64,000 bases of DNA from assembly GCA_029941115.1 (NCBI GenBank), contig JAPYRK010000010.1, forward strand, positions 1 to 64,000, read 5' to 3'. Positions 17,407 through 26,785 of this stretch are shown here, piece by piece. The notes below the pieces were generated by a model. That model was given only the letters and a program-made list of their open reading frames with translations, was not told the DNA's origin and did not search any database. Each line of letters opens with the position of its first letter. Position 1 is the first letter of the stretch. This DNA is from Dehalococcoidia bacterium (GTDB lineage Bacteria; Chloroflexota; Dehalococcoidia; UBA2979). Both the position numbers and the translations under genes were made by a program.

Positions 17407-17865
17407 CTAGTCCGTTCTAAGTCGGTATCTAGAGTCAATCACGGCGAGTGCCATATCCAGTACCTCTCTCTGATTTTGGTACGTCAAGAGCTTTACTGCC
17501 TCATCTACCTGAAACCAGTCAACCTCGTCAAATTCAGTATCATGACCAGAAAAACTTCCTCCAAGATGTCTCATTAGAAAAAAATGAACCGTCTTGTATT
17601 TTAAAGGATGGGAAGTTCGTTTTACTGAATATTCAATATTCATCAAAGGCCGGTCTATCTCAACTATAAGACCCGTTTCCTCACGTACCTCACGTAAAGC
17701 TGCACTAGTTACAGATTCTTCAGCTTCTAATCTGCCCTTTGGAAGAGCATACAAATCCTCCGATCCATATGCCCTAAAACGATGGCATAGCACAACTTCA
17801 ACCTGATCAGCAAGCCTTCTTAACACCACTCCCCCGGCAGCAATTTCGGTTAACTCCACATCCAT
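17407..17865 (-). CDS. NUDIX hydrolase
   Basis: This 152-residue protein carries a complete Nudix box, PKGRLEAEESVTSAALRE followed by VREETG, at about residues 42-65, which binds the metal for pyrophosphate cleavage. The layout resembles MutT/Ap4A-hydrolase-like enzymes that clean up nucleotide diphosphate derivatives. It stands 14 bases after the HEAT-repeat gene and its stop overlaps or abuts the GNAT gene, so it is part of the same operon. The preferred substrate cannot be read from the sequence. Confidence 0.9.
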   Translation of the reverse strand: MDVELTEIAAGGVVLRRLADQVEVVLCHRFRAYGSEDLYALPKGRLEAEESVTSAALREVREETGLIVEIDRPLMNIEYSVKRTSHPLKYKTVHFFLMRHLGGSFSGHDTEFDEVDWFQVDEAVKLLTYQNQREVLDMALAVIDSRYRLRTD

Positions 17866-17879
17866 CTATTCTTACCAAA

Positions 17880-18896
17880 CTACTCGTCGTCAGAACTCAT
17901 TGACTCTAGAAGTCCTCCAGAGTTAATCTGCAACGAGTCAAGCGCAGCTTCCAAGTCATCTGCGAGTTCAGGTTCGCGCCCATCGCGCGCAATCCTTTCG
18001 AGAATACGCTCTGCATCAAGCGAGCCTATTTCAGCTAACGCTTTGATAGCCGCACGGCGCACATCTATCTCTGGGTCTTCCTCAAGCAACATTGTCAATG
18101 GCTCCAGCGCGCCATCCGTGACTAAACCACCCGCAGCTTCTGCAACTGCTTCTCTGACATCAGGATCTTCATCATCAAAATGGTAAATCAACAAGTCGAG
18201 CCAGGTTGGAGACGCGCTTCTACCCATCGCTCTCAAGGCGGCTAGCTGCATCTGATTCCCTCCTGTCTCGTATTGATCTGTAATCAATTCTGAAATCAAA
18301 TCGCCACTCAGTGCACCGAGTGACTCAAGTGCGCCTGATCTTACGTCTGTTTCTTCTTCAATATCGTCCACTAGTTCTCGAAGGGCCGTGATAAGCACTT
18401 CGCCATCCTCGGTGGACAAGACCCCGAGCTCGGCTGCGACAACCCAAGGTGCTAAAGCACTTGTCAACTCGCTTCGAACAACATGTGATATCTCCTCTTT
18501 GAGACGCGCCAAAAAGAGGTGCATGATCTCGGGTCTATCCTCATCCTTCAATCCTCTTATCGAAAAGATACGAGTCGGAATATCATCTATACGAATACCG
18601 GAAAGGAAAATAGCTTGATAATCCAGATTTCGATCAGTTGCGTTCATCTGCACCATCTTTTCGATGATTTCACGAGTTCGGTCGACTGGCATTTCGGACC
18701 ATAATAAAACTAATGCCTGTAGTGTTTCCATCGTCGGGCGAGAGAGACTCTCAAGCGCTGGCTTAGATATAGAATCTTGCGAATCAATACTCTTTAAGAC
18801 CTCAGTCACAGAGTAAGGCTGCTCTAATTCATCGATCACAGCCTCTAAACCAAAAACACCGTCTATATCTTCTGGTACTACTTCTGGGTCTATCAT
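17880..18896 (-). CDS. HEAT-repeat protein
   Basis: This is a 338-residue, strongly acidic soluble protein. The C-terminal half shows HEAT repeats with the pattern DPDVREAVAEAAGGL and then IDVRRAAIKALAEIG, each about 30 residues; less regular helical repeats seem to extend through residues 90-220. HEAT arrays act as scaffolds for protein contacts, and no enzyme motif is seen. It follows gpsA by 21 bases and is co-transcribed with it. The partner is unknown. Confidence 0.85.
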   Translation of the reverse strand: MIDPEVVPEDIDGVFGLEAVIDELEQPYSVTEVLKSIDSQDSISKPALESLSRPTMETLQALVLLWSEMPVDRTREIIEKMVQMNATDRNLDYQAIFLSGIRIDDIPTRIFSIRGLKDEDRPEIMHLFLARLKEEISHVVRSELTSALAPWVVAAELGVLSTEDGEVLITALRELVDDIEEETDVRSGALESLGALSGDLISELITDQYETGGNQMQLAALRAMGRSASPTWLDLLIYHFDDEDPDVREAVAEAAGGLVTDGALEPLTMLLEEDPEIDVRRAAIKALAEIGSLDAERILERIARDGREPELADDLEAALDSLQINSGGLLESMSSDDE

Positions 18897-18917
18897 TACG
18901 AGCTATCCTCACTGAGC

Positions 18918-19934
18918 TTATTCAACAATACTGTCAACTATTGGCCCAACATTTACATCTCTGCTAATCAAACTTGTTAGTGCTTCTCTCGCGCTCTTTC
19001 GTCTGGAAATTATCGAATCAAGTTCCTCGCAAATTGGGAGCTCTACTCCGGTCGCTTTTGCCAATACAAGAGCTGCTGTAAGGGAATGAAGTCCCTCAAC
19101 CGTTTGTCCTATTTCAGCCAATGCACTTGCGGCATCTAAACCATTTCCGATCTTCTCTCCAAATAAACGGTTTCTAGACAGAGGGCTATATGCCGTGGCA
19201 ATCAAATCTCCAGCCCCAGCTAAGCCTTGAAATGTCAACGGGTTAGCACCAAAGGCTTGTCCAAGTCGTGTCATCTCGGCCAATCCTCGAACCAATAATG
19301 CTGCCTTCGCGTTGTCTCCAACAGTCAAGCTATCAGCGATACCGGCCGCAATTGCTATTACGTTCTTCATCGCACCACCAAACTCTGCACCCACCAAGTC
19401 ATCTTCGAGATACACACGGAGGCTCTCCGAATGAAAGGCACCAAGCAACAACTCACTTCGGGTGGATTTCGTCGCGATCACCGTGGCTCCCGGTAACCCT
19501 TTACTGAGCTCTATAGATAAATTTGGCCCAGTCAAAACTGCGACCTCATTATCCGGCAATATCTCGTTAACTAACTCCGACATACGCTTGGGTTGGCCAG
19601 CGGAAAAACCTTTAGTTGCTGACAAGATTAATGTGCTTGGTAAAATAAATGACTGAATCGAATGCAGATTTTCAATCATTGTTGCCGAGGGTACTGCAAC
19701 GCATAGGAGCGGTACATCTAATACACTAGCCGCCACGGTCATGACTTTCAGGCGGTCTGGAAAGGCAATCTCAGGTAAGGTCAAGTGACTCCTATTTTCT
19801 TGTAATCTAGCAGCCTCCTGATCGGATCGGGCCAGCAGGCTGACGTTGACTCCGTTGCGAGCTAGTAGAATTGCTAAAGTAGTACCCCAAGACGTCGTGC
19901 CTAAAACTGCGGCTCGTTGAATCGATTCAGTCAC
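18918..19934 (-). CDS. gpsA: NAD(P)-dependent glycerol-3-phosphate dehydrogenase
   Basis: This 338-residue enzyme reduces dihydroxyacetone phosphate to sn-glycerol-3-phosphate for phospholipid synthesis. LTGPNLSIELSKGLPGATVI and GGAMKNVIAIAAGIADSLTV, which holds the catalytic lysine, match the family. The N-terminal nucleotide motif reads GTTSWGTTLA instead of the usual GxGxWGT, with threonine in place of the second glycine. It lies nine bases after plsY, whose product uses glycerol-3-phosphate, so two consecutive steps are encoded together. Confidence 0.94.
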   Translation of the reverse strand: MTESIQRAAVLGTTSWGTTLAILLARNGVNVSLLARSDQEAARLQENRSHLTLPEIAFPDRLKVMTVAASVLDVPLLCVAVPSATMIENLHSIQSFILPSTLILSATKGFSAGQPKRMSELVNEILPDNEVAVLTGPNLSIELSKGLPGATVIATKSTRSELLLGAFHSESLRVYLEDDLVGAEFGGAMKNVIAIAAGIADSLTVGDNAKAALLVRGLAEMTRLGQAFGANPLTFQGLAGAGDLIATAYSPLSRNRLFGEKIGNGLDAASALAEIGQTVEGLHSLTAALVLAKATGVELPICEELDSIISRRKSAREALTSLISRDVNVGPIVDSIVE

Positions 19935-19943
19935 TACGCTGCC

Positions 19944-20591
19944 TCACACAGATCGCTTCTCTCCACCTTTTCCAAATTTAGGCTCATCACCCGAAAGAAG
20001 ACGGCGAAAATTAGGTAGATGTTTGAACTCAATTACTCCAAATAATACTAGCGATAATATCCAGAACGGGGTCCCCAATTCCTTGAAATACGGGTCTCGC
20101 GAATAATTCTCTGTAAGTGACATAACGGCAACATATGCACACCCTGCTAAAACTCCCATCATAGTCATCAAGGAAACATATCGAGTCAAAACCAAGATTA
20201 ATAGGCAAACTAACAAAACTATCCCTGCTGCAGCAGGCGACAAAGCCACAAAAATACCGAAGGCAGTCGCGGCACCTTTACCTCCTCGAAATCCTGTGGT
20301 TGCCGGCCACACGTGACCAATAACTGTTGCTGTACCCCCCAAAGCTATTGCTGCTGTCGAGTCGCTTACTTGGCTTAGAATAAGTATAGGCAAGGCCCCT
20401 TTTGCCACGTCAATTATAAGTACTAATACTGCCCAACGTGCGCCTAGTGTTCTGAGTACATTTGTCGCACCGGTTGCTCCGGATCCGTACTCACGTACAT
20501 CCCGTAGGCCGGCTATTCTTCCGACAATTAGTCCTACGGGAATCATCCCAAATAAATAACCTAGAATTATTCCTATGATTATTTCCATCAC
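19944..20591 (-). CDS. plsY: Glycerol-3-phosphate acyltransferase PlsY
   Basis: This 215-residue membrane enzyme transfers an acyl group from acyl phosphate to glycerol-3-phosphate, the first step of phospholipid assembly in most bacteria. Family motifs are REYGSGATGATNVLRTLG at about 33-50 and GFRGGKGAATAFG near 100-112. About five to six hydrophobic segments are present, and the basic tail ends in GKGGEKRSV. It lies between der and gpsA with gaps under 20 bases. Confidence 0.94.
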   Translation of the reverse strand: MMEIIIGIILGYLFGMIPVGLIVGRIAGLRDVREYGSGATGATNVLRTLGARWAVLVLIIDVAKGALPILILSQVSDSTAAIALGGTATVIGHVWPATTGFRGGKGAATAFGIFVALSPAAAGIVLLVCLLILVLTRYVSLMTMMGVLAGCAYVAVMSLTENYSRDPYFKELGTPFWILSLVLFGVIEFKHLPNFRRLLSGDEPKFGKGGEKRSV

Positions 20592-20609
20592 GAATCCAAT
20601 CAGGTAGTC

Positions 20610-22013
20610 CTACTCGCTTTTATTCTCAAATCTATCCTCCGAACGTTTACGAAATATGAGACGTATTGCAGTTCCGGTATAGTCGAAATTTTCACGGATC
20701 TGATTTTCCAAGTATCTCTGGTATGAAAAGTGCACGAGCTCGGGATCATTAACAAAGAATACAAAAGTAGGAGGCTCTATTTCGGCCTGAGTTGCATACA
20801 TAACCTTCAACCGTTTTGTTCCCACCATAGGAGGTGGATGTGTCGTCATAGCCTGTCGGATAACTCTGTTAAGTTCACCTGTGGTAATGCGTCTGCGCCG
20901 CACATGATAGGCAGTAACCACTAGTTCTAAAAGTTCTTGAATCCCCTCACCTGTTTTTGCAGAAACAAACATCACCGGAGCCCACGGTAAAAAACGATAG
21001 CGATAATCAATAGACTTCACGAGTTCAGGTCTGCTCGATCTATCTTCGGCTAGATCCCATTTATTGACCCCAATAACTAAGCCCTTGAAATTCTCATTCA
21101 CATAGCCTGCAATATGAGTGTCTTGCGAGGTGAGTAACTCCTTGAAGTCCAAGAGTAGTATCACTACATCTGCTCGGGCCATAGCTGATTCAGCACGCTG
21201 AACTGAGTGTCGTTCAACACCTCTATCCACTCTCCCGCGTCTACGAATTCCAGCCGTATCAACTAGGAGCACTGAGTTTCCCTCAAAATTAAACCTAGTA
21301 TCGATCGCGTCTCGCGTAGTCCCCGGTATATCCGAGACGATAACTCGATTTTCGCCAAGTATCGCATTTGTCAGTGACGACTTTCCAACATTAGGACGAC
21401 CCACGATCGATGCTCGAATAAGCTCAGACTTGACTTGAAAGTCGTCACTCTCATTCGTAACGTGGCTAAAGAGATTAACTTCATTAACTATCGTGTCCAG
21501 TAATGTACCTATTCCTCTTCCATGAAGTGCAGATATTCCAACCGGAGCGCCAAGACCCAGCGAATAAAATTCTGCAGCTAATAGTTGTTGATCTGAGGCC
21601 TCGGCCTTATTCATGACAAGAATTATAGATTTGTCTCTTGCCCGAAGGCGTTCGGCAATGATAGCGTCGGCAGGATTTAATCCAGATCTCCCATCAACTA
21701 CGAAGAGTATTAACGCAGCTTCGGCTAAAACCATATCAACTCCACCGTGTATTAGTTCAGCAAAAGGATCGTCACTGTATCCTTCCACCAAACCACCGGT
21801 ATCAACCAAACGTAAGACCTGTCCTCGCCATTCAAACGCCCGATAAATACGATCTCGGGTCGTTCCTGCAAGATCCTCCACTAGCGCAGTGTTCGATCGA
21901 GTCAAACGATTAAATAAAGCGGACTTGCCCACATTAGGCCGGCCAACAATAGCCACTACTGAGTGATCTAAATTACTCGACTGATCAAGTTCAGTTTGTT
22001 TCTTCTCGTTCAT
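20610..22013 (-). CDS. der: Ribosome-assembly GTPase Der (EngA)
   Basis: This 467-residue protein has two GTPase domains and a C-terminal KH-like domain, the Der layout needed for 50S subunit maturation. Two P-loops GRPNVGKS are seen, at about 24-31 and 208-215, with DLAGTTRD and DIPGTTRD as the switch segments, DTGG and DTAG, and NKAE and NKWD as the G4 motifs. The start overlaps the cdaR stop as ATGA. The length is typical. Confidence 0.96.
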   Translation of the reverse strand: MNEKKQTELDQSSNLDHSVVAIVGRPNVGKSALFNRLTRSNTALVEDLAGTTRDRIYRAFEWRGQVLRLVDTGGLVEGYSDDPFAELIHGGVDMVLAEAALILFVVDGRSGLNPADAIIAERLRARDKSIILVMNKAEASDQQLLAAEFYSLGLGAPVGISALHGRGIGTLLDTIVNEVNLFSHVTNESDDFQVKSELIRASIVGRPNVGKSSLTNAILGENRVIVSDIPGTTRDAIDTRFNFEGNSVLLVDTAGIRRRGRVDRGVERHSVQRAESAMARADVVILLLDFKELLTSQDTHIAGYVNENFKGLVIGVNKWDLAEDRSSRPELVKSIDYRYRFLPWAPVMFVSAKTGEGIQELLELVVTAYHVRRRRITTGELNRVIRQAMTTHPPPMVGTKRLKVMYATQAEIEPPTFVFFVNDPELVHFSYQRYLENQIRENFDYTGTAIRLIFRKRSEDRFENKSE

Positions 22014-23305
22014 TCAGCCACCACTAGTTCAATCACGACAGTACTATTCTTTTCCGCGGTCAACCCGTCCGGCAGTGTAACGACAACCGAGACGGTGTGG
22101 CTCCCTGCAGTCAGTTCAAACAAATCCACAGTGGCAGTGACAGCCTGAAGCGATAGATCTGAGACCAGTTCGATTGGTCCAATTACATCAACTAGAACGC
22201 GAGGCGGCTCGGATACGTTCAGCTTTTCTCCTAAATTCTCCAAAGTCACTTCTAAATCAAGCGTGGCAGTCACTATTATTGGGGTAATATCGATTGCCAC
22301 TGTAACAAAGCTTTTCACGTTTGGATCTCCTCCTAAAATAGTCACTCCAGATGGCAAAATAAGCGCGACGCGTTTGCTCCAATTCTCAAACTCACCCTCT
22401 AAATCAATATCTTCGGTATATAGCTTATTCACTTCGTTAATGAATCGTTGAGGTCCTGAAATTTCAACGACAGTGGGGTACGTCCGAACGTCTGTAACCC
22501 TGTAGCCGCTCTTGGGAATTCCCGAAACTGAAATACTCACAGGAACCTGTCGAATACTAAGATTTCTGGTAATTTCTACATTCACCTCAGTCGACGGAGG
22601 TGATATCGAAATACCTCCGATTTCAGAGCCATTCATATCAAATGCATGAAAAGATAAAAAGCGTGAGGAGGTTGCCTGCATATCGCTGACATCTAACCGA
22701 ACTGCCACGGAATCAATCAGGTCAATGCGCGATTTTGGACCTGATACGCTAACTTGGGAAGATGAAAATTCTATAGCACCAAGCTCGAATCCGCTTGCCA
22801 GTGATCCAGTCAGTCGGCTTCCTGGAACAACTGTTTTCGTTATCCTCGGTTCCAGGATGATCACAATTTGCGGTGGGTCCACTTCAACCAATCGAACCGA
22901 AGTCTTATTACCAAAATTGATATGAGGGGTGATATCTATGAGGTGTTCCCCTTCGCCATAATTACTAAGATCAAGACTCGCCTGAAAATCAGCAGCCGTT
23001 AATGATTCCCATCTGTCCGACGTAGCAGCTGCGTAAATCTTCACACCAGAAGGAACATTAACAACTGCTAAATCCGAGGCAACATTAACTGGACTGACGG
23101 ATACGAGTCCGGGAACACCGTCGACGCGTCTCGAGTTTTCTGAATCGGTAACAAATATCCACAAGGAAAGACTCAGAAGAAAAGAAATAATCAATAAGCT
23201 CGGTGAAGATTTCGCTGCGCTGAAGATCCTATTCCACAGCCCCTTTACAAGCTCCAATGCCTCTTCACGACTTATTTCCTCGTCAAGATCGAATCTATCG
23301 CGCAT
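22010..23305 (-). CDS. cdaR: YbbR-domain protein CdaR (regulator of CdaA)
   Basis: This 431-residue protein has one N-terminal membrane anchor (about residues 38-52, within LLIISFLLSLSLWIF) and an outer part with about four YbbR-like beta-rich repeats of 80-90 residues. In Firmicutes CdaR binds and modulates the diadenylate cyclase CdaA. Here it follows cdaA directly, sharing one base, and its stop overlaps the der start. The same gene pairing supports the assignment even though the repeats are weakly conserved. Confidence 0.9.
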   Translation of the reverse strand: MRDRFDLDEEISREEALELVKGLWNRIFSAAKSSPSLLIISFLLSLSLWIFVTDSENSRRVDGVPGLVSVSPVNVASDLAVVNVPSGVKIYAAATSDRWESLTAADFQASLDLSNYGEGEHLIDITPHINFGNKTSVRLVEVDPPQIVIILEPRITKTVVPGSRLTGSLASGFELGAIEFSSSQVSVSGPKSRIDLIDSVAVRLDVSDMQATSSRFLSFHAFDMNGSEIGGISISPPSTEVNVEITRNLSIRQVPVSISVSGIPKSGYRVTDVRTYPTVVEISGPQRFINEVNKLYTEDIDLEGEFENWSKRVALILPSGVTILGGDPNVKSFVTVAIDITPIIVTATLDLEVTLENLGEKLNVSEPPRVLVDVIGPIELVSDLSLQAVTATVDLFELTAGSHTVSVVVTLPDGLTAEKNSTVVIELVVAE

Positions 23306-24144
23306 CAGAGAGCCTCACTCAGATCTGAGTTGATAGACCGCGGCTCTGGAGGGTCGGCCTCTTGTAAATCTATTTCAAATAATGTTTCTAACTGAAGTCG
23401 AAGTTGTCGCTCATTCACCGGACTCACTAATCGACCATTCGCTGCTAAGGAAATTTCTCCACGCTCCTCTGATGTGATCAACACGACCGCATCAGTCGTC
23501 TCAGTAAGGCCAAGTCCTGCTCGATGTCGCGTACCAAATCGACTAGCCATCACTCTGCTAGATAAAGGCAGGGTGCAACCTGCCGCAAGAATTCGACCAC
23601 GTTGGATGACCACCGCTCCATCATGCATGGGCGTGCCCGGAAAAAAGAGTGTTTCTAGTAATTCGCCGCCGACCCGCGCATTCACACTTATCCCTACTTC
23701 AATTACATCCGCCAAGCCCGTGTCCCTTTCGAGTACGACTAAAGCTCCCACATTATCTCGGGCGAGCTTTAGAACTGAACCAATAATTAGCTCCAACACA
23801 TGTGGCTCAATTCTCCTGTTACTAGCTAGTCCCCAGACACCTGTTCGGCCCAGTTTTTCCAAAGCCCTACGAATATCACTCTGGAAAATAATCACAACGG
23901 CCAGTACCAGCCCCGTCAAGGCGTTCCGCAACAACCAATTTAAAACTACTAAATCAAAAATCCGTGCGAGTAGAAATGCGACCACTAAAAGAACCGCAGC
24001 TCCTCGAAGCACCGACATCGCAGCGGTACCTCGAAGCAACAGCAGTAGCCAGTAAAGCGCACCCCCAACAATCACGATATCAACCACCGATGAGACATCA
24101 AAGTTCGCCACTAAGTCAACAAGTTCACCTGAAAAATCGAACAC
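23305..24144 (-). CDS. cdaA: Diadenylate cyclase CdaA
   Basis: This 279-residue membrane enzyme condenses two ATP into the second messenger c-di-AMP. Three hydrophobic segments in the first 90 residues are followed by a DAC (DisA_N) domain. Its catalytic marks are present: DGA at 175-177 in PMHDGAVVIQRG and RHR at 206-208 in FGTRHRAGLGLTE. It heads an eight-gene minus-strand operon with cdaR, der, plsY, gpsA and others. Presence of c-di-AMP signalling in this organism follows from this gene. Confidence 0.95.
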   Translation of the reverse strand: MFDFSGELVDLVANFDVSSVVDIVIVGGALYWLLLLLRGTAAMSVLRGAAVLLVVAFLLARIFDLVVLNWLLRNALTGLVLAVVIIFQSDIRRALEKLGRTGVWGLASNRRIEPHVLELIIGSVLKLARDNVGALVVLERDTGLADVIEVGISVNARVGGELLETLFFPGTPMHDGAVVIQRGRILAAGCTLPLSSRVMASRFGTRHRAGLGLTETTDAVVLITSEERGEISLAANGRLVSPVNERQLRLQLETLFEIDLQEADPPEPRSINSDLSEAL

Positions 24145-24228
24145 CCGTAATACTCCTAGTTACCATCACCACTCAGTAATCCTAAGCCAAAGGCATCAGT
24201 GACGGAGCCTGCGGACAAAGAGAACTAA

Positions 24229-25140
24229 TCAGTTCACGTTAAACATGTACTTTAAAGCTGCTTGAGTCGTAAACAATCTATTCTCGGCCTGATCAAAAAT
24301 AATCGAGTTTCGCCCCTCGAAAACATCACGGGTTATCTCCTCACCATGATGTGCCGGCAAGTCATGCATCACTAGGGCATCGGGTGGGGCCGCTGACATA
24401 AGTTCCGAATTGACTTGATAACTAGCGAAAGCCTCCGCTCTTACTGCTATTTCGTCCTCCTGACCCATTGATGCCCATACATCTGTATAAACTGCAGCAA
24501 CATCAGTTACAGCCTCATAGGGATCAGTTAGTTGAAAAACTGTCCCGTCTCCAGCCAGTGAATTAGCTAATTCAACAACCGACGGGTCAAGTTGATACCC
24601 AACTGGCGACGCAATCTTAATGTGCATTCCGCTCATAACCGAGGCATACGCAAGTGAGCGAGCGACGTTGTAGCCGTCGCCCACGAAAGCAATACTAATG
24701 CCCCGCAAAGATCCGAATTTTTCTTTCAACGTGAGGAGATCGGCTAGCGCCTGACACGGATGCTCTAAGTCGGACAAGGCGTTAAGAATCGGAATGTCAC
24801 TAACTTCACAAGCTGACAAAATAGTCTGGTGAGAAAAGACACGTAGAGCTATTCCATCAGCCATTCTTGATACCACTCTTGCCACATCTTCAATAGGCTC
24901 TCGCTCACCAATCTGAACCTCATGCGCACCAAATGCCACAACATGTCCTCCCAGAAGCTGAGCTCCAATCTCTAACGAGGCCTTGGTTCTAAGCGACGGT
25001 TTTTCAAAAATAGTTGTCAATACTTTTCCGGACAAAGATTGGTCGGGGCCGTTTCGTTTTAATAATTCTGCAGAATTGAGCAAATCCGATATGGAATCCG
25101 GACTCAAATCAGCAATAGCAACTAAATTACGACCACTCAC
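24229..25140 (-). CDS. argF: Ornithine carbamoyltransferase with an altered HCLP motif
   Basis: This 303-residue enzyme should join carbamoyl phosphate and ornithine to give citrulline in arginine synthesis. The carbamoyl-phosphate loop FEKPSLRTKASLE (46-58), HPCQ (127-130) and DVWASMGQ (220-227) fit the family. The ornithine-binding HCLP motif reads HDLPAHHGEEI (259-269): the cysteine that contacts ornithine in characterised enzymes is aspartate at 260, and the STRT loop has leucine for the first threonine. It may be a true OTCase or a relative with a changed amino-acid substrate. No other arg genes are nearby. Confidence 0.88.
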   Translation of the reverse strand: MSGRNLVAIADLSPDSISDLLNSAELLKRNGPDQSLSGKVLTTIFEKPSLRTKASLEIGAQLLGGHVVAFGAHEVQIGEREPIEDVARVVSRMADGIALRVFSHQTILSACEVSDIPILNALSDLEHPCQALADLLTLKEKFGSLRGISIAFVGDGYNVARSLAYASVMSGMHIKIASPVGYQLDPSVVELANSLAGDGTVFQLTDPYEAVTDVAAVYTDVWASMGQEDEIAVRAEAFASYQVNSELMSAAPPDALVMHDLPAHHGEEITRDVFEGRNSIIFDQAENRLFTTQAALKYMFNVN

Positions 25141-25244
25141 GATGATACCTTCCCACTTAATGTTTCAGGGGACTAAATTATAAACCTAGAGGCCAATTCA
25201 GTCCCAATTCAAAATCTTCTTCCAAAGTTACAGTTTGTCCAGTC

Positions 25245-25622
25245 TCAAGAATCATCAGACGGCATGACAATCAGAGCTAAATATGCCTCTTCTTTATGGT
25301 TATTCACGATTGCCCAAGCTCCTCTTATCTTTGTTTCTATTTTAAGTAGATCTCCAGGATTCAGGGTTACTGCTGAGCCCTGGCTTCCACTGACAGTGAC
25401 TTTCCCTAGGAGATTTATCGCAACACCGGGAGCGGCTCTGTGAAGCGGTAGTTCTATTTCTTGCTCGATTCGTAGCATCATTAACCGTGATGCGCTTCCC
25501 AAAATAGTGCCACCCAAACCTTTAAATGCACCTGGTCCAATTTCAAAAGGGAGATCTTTTATTGAGTAAGAATCAATCCAAGTCTCACCTTCTTCATTCT
25601 CCATTAATATATAAGCTGACAT
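25245..25622 (-). CDS. Small cupin-like protein
   Basis: This 125-residue soluble protein shows a cupin-like beta-barrel pattern: LPLHRAAPGVAINLLGKVTV followed by LNPGDLLKIETKIRGAWAIV, the usual spacing of the two cupin motifs. Metal ligands are incomplete, with only one histidine in the first motif. It is upstream of argF on the same strand, about 100 bases away, and divergent from rph. The function is not known. Confidence 0.72.
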   Translation of the reverse strand: MSAYILMENEEGETWIDSYSIKDLPFEIGPGAFKGLGGTILGSASRLMMLRIEQEIELPLHRAAPGVAINLLGKVTVSGSQGSAVTLNPGDLLKIETKIRGAWAIVNNHKEEAYLALIVMPSDDS

Positions 25623-25719
25623 GTACGCACCTCTTTTGGTAGTCTCAAAGATCTTAAACTCATAAACGTATAAGAATAGTGTCTTCGCGAACGATGCTAT
25701 CTAGAAAGTGCAGATTCAG

Positions 25720-26442
25720 ATGGGAATTCACCGGAGTAACAGTCGAACTACTAACGAACTAAGAAACATAATCATTGAGACCGATGTTAGTAAGCATGCC
25801 GAAGGATCAGTCCTTGTGAGCTTTGGTGATACAAAGGTACTCTGCACGGCTACCGTAGAGCGCGGAGTTCCACGGTGGAAACGCGGAGATAATTCTGGTT
25901 GGCTTACCGCAGAGTATGCCATGCTACCAAGAGCTACAAACACCAGATCCAAAAGAGGCCAAAATGGCAGAGCAACTGAAATTCAACGACTGATCGCGCG
26001 AGCTCTACGATCATCTATCGATCTGGCGAAACTCGGTGAAGAAACGATCACCCTGGATTGCGACGTAATTCAAGCAGATGGAGGAACCAGAACAGCCTCA
26101 ATTACAGGAGCATGGACAGCTTTAGCAATGGCGATTGAGAGACTACAAAGTACTGCTAAGCTCTCCACCTCGCCAATCACGTCACAAGTGGCCGCAATCT
26201 CCTGTGGCATGGTATCTGGGGAATTTTTGCTCGACCTCGACTACCTTGAAGACTCGGCAGCTGATGTCGACTTTAATGTTGTGATGCTCTCCACTGACCA
26301 ACTAGTAGAAGTACAAGGAACTGCCGAAGGTAAGGCTTTCAGTCGGCCGGATCTAGATCGCATGGTGAGCCTAGCGACTACTGGTATCGAACAATTATTT
26401 GTGGCCCAGCGACAAGCTCTTGATGAATGGCGAAGTAAGTGA
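25720..26442 (+). CDS. rph: Ribonuclease PH
   Basis: This enzyme of about 240 residues trims tRNA 3' ends by phosphorolysis. Family motifs are VLCTATVERGVPRW, SGWLTAEYAMLPRATNTR, DVIQADGGTRTASITGAW and EVQGTAEGKAFSR, covering the phosphate and RNA sites. ATG at 25720 gives the normal length and N-terminus; GTG at 25708 is a possible alternative. The downstream small gene starts eight bases after the stop. Confidence 0.95.
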   Translation: MGIHRSNSRTTNELRNIIIETDVSKHAEGSVLVSFGDTKVLCTATVERGVPRWKRGDNSGWLTAEYAMLPRATNTRSKRGQNGRATEIQRLIARALRSSIDLAKLGEETITLDCDVIQADGGTRTASITGAWTALAMAIERLQSTAKLSTSPITSQVAAISCGMVSGEFLLDLDYLEDSAADVDFNVVMLSTDQLVEVQGTAEGKAFSRPDLDRMVSLATTGIEQLFVAQRQALDEWRSK

Positions 26443-26449
26443 CTATTCT

Positions 26450-26785
26450 ATGAATGACGATCTGGGACTCTATGCCGTACTGACAAAGCTCGAGAGATCC
26501 ATTCAGGAGTACCCCACACTATTGGGAGCGATTGCCGCAACAGCTAAGGCGCATTGGGTGATAACAGACAGCACATGCCTGGTGCTGTCTGAACTAACAG
26601 CAAAAGAAATCCGAGACAGCATTTCCGCCGCCGTTGAGGAAAGTGCACTGATTTTTGTATTGCCTGCTGATATGATCGACGCACACTGGACTCCGATGGG
26701 AAGCAATCGGTATGGTCGAGAGTTCGTGAAACAGGCTTTTATCGCCTCAGAGAAGGTGCGAAACAGTAATCGGCGGCGGTTTTAG
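26450..26785 (+). CDS. Uncharacterised 111-residue protein after rph
   Basis: ATG at 26450 gives a 111-residue soluble protein; an ATG at 26423 inside rph is an alternative. I do not recognise a family. The sequence looks folded, with alternating helices and strands, a TLLGAIAATAKAHWVITDST stretch, an ALIFVLPADMID strand, and a basic tail NSNRRRF. It is eight bases after rph in the position where many genomes have rdgB, but it is too short and lacks RdgB motifs. Its stop overlaps that of the convergent HIT gene by four bases. Confidence 0.65.
   Translation: MNDDLGLYAVLTKLERSIQEYPTLLGAIAATAKAHWVITDSTCLVLSELTAKEIRDSISAAVEESALIFVLPADMIDAHWTPMGSNRYGREFVKQAFIASEKVRNSNRRRF

Noticed and set aside
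23474-24055. 193-codon plus-strand frame opposite cdaA
   Set aside because: It is fully antisense to a well-conserved diadenylate cyclase, has a Thr/Ser/Arg-rich sequence typical of reverse-strand frames, and shows no domain.
26399-26449. Upstream TTG/ATG starts for the small gene after rph
   Set aside because: They lie inside rph; ATG 26450 directly after the rph stop is simpler, although coupling from 26423 cannot be excluded.
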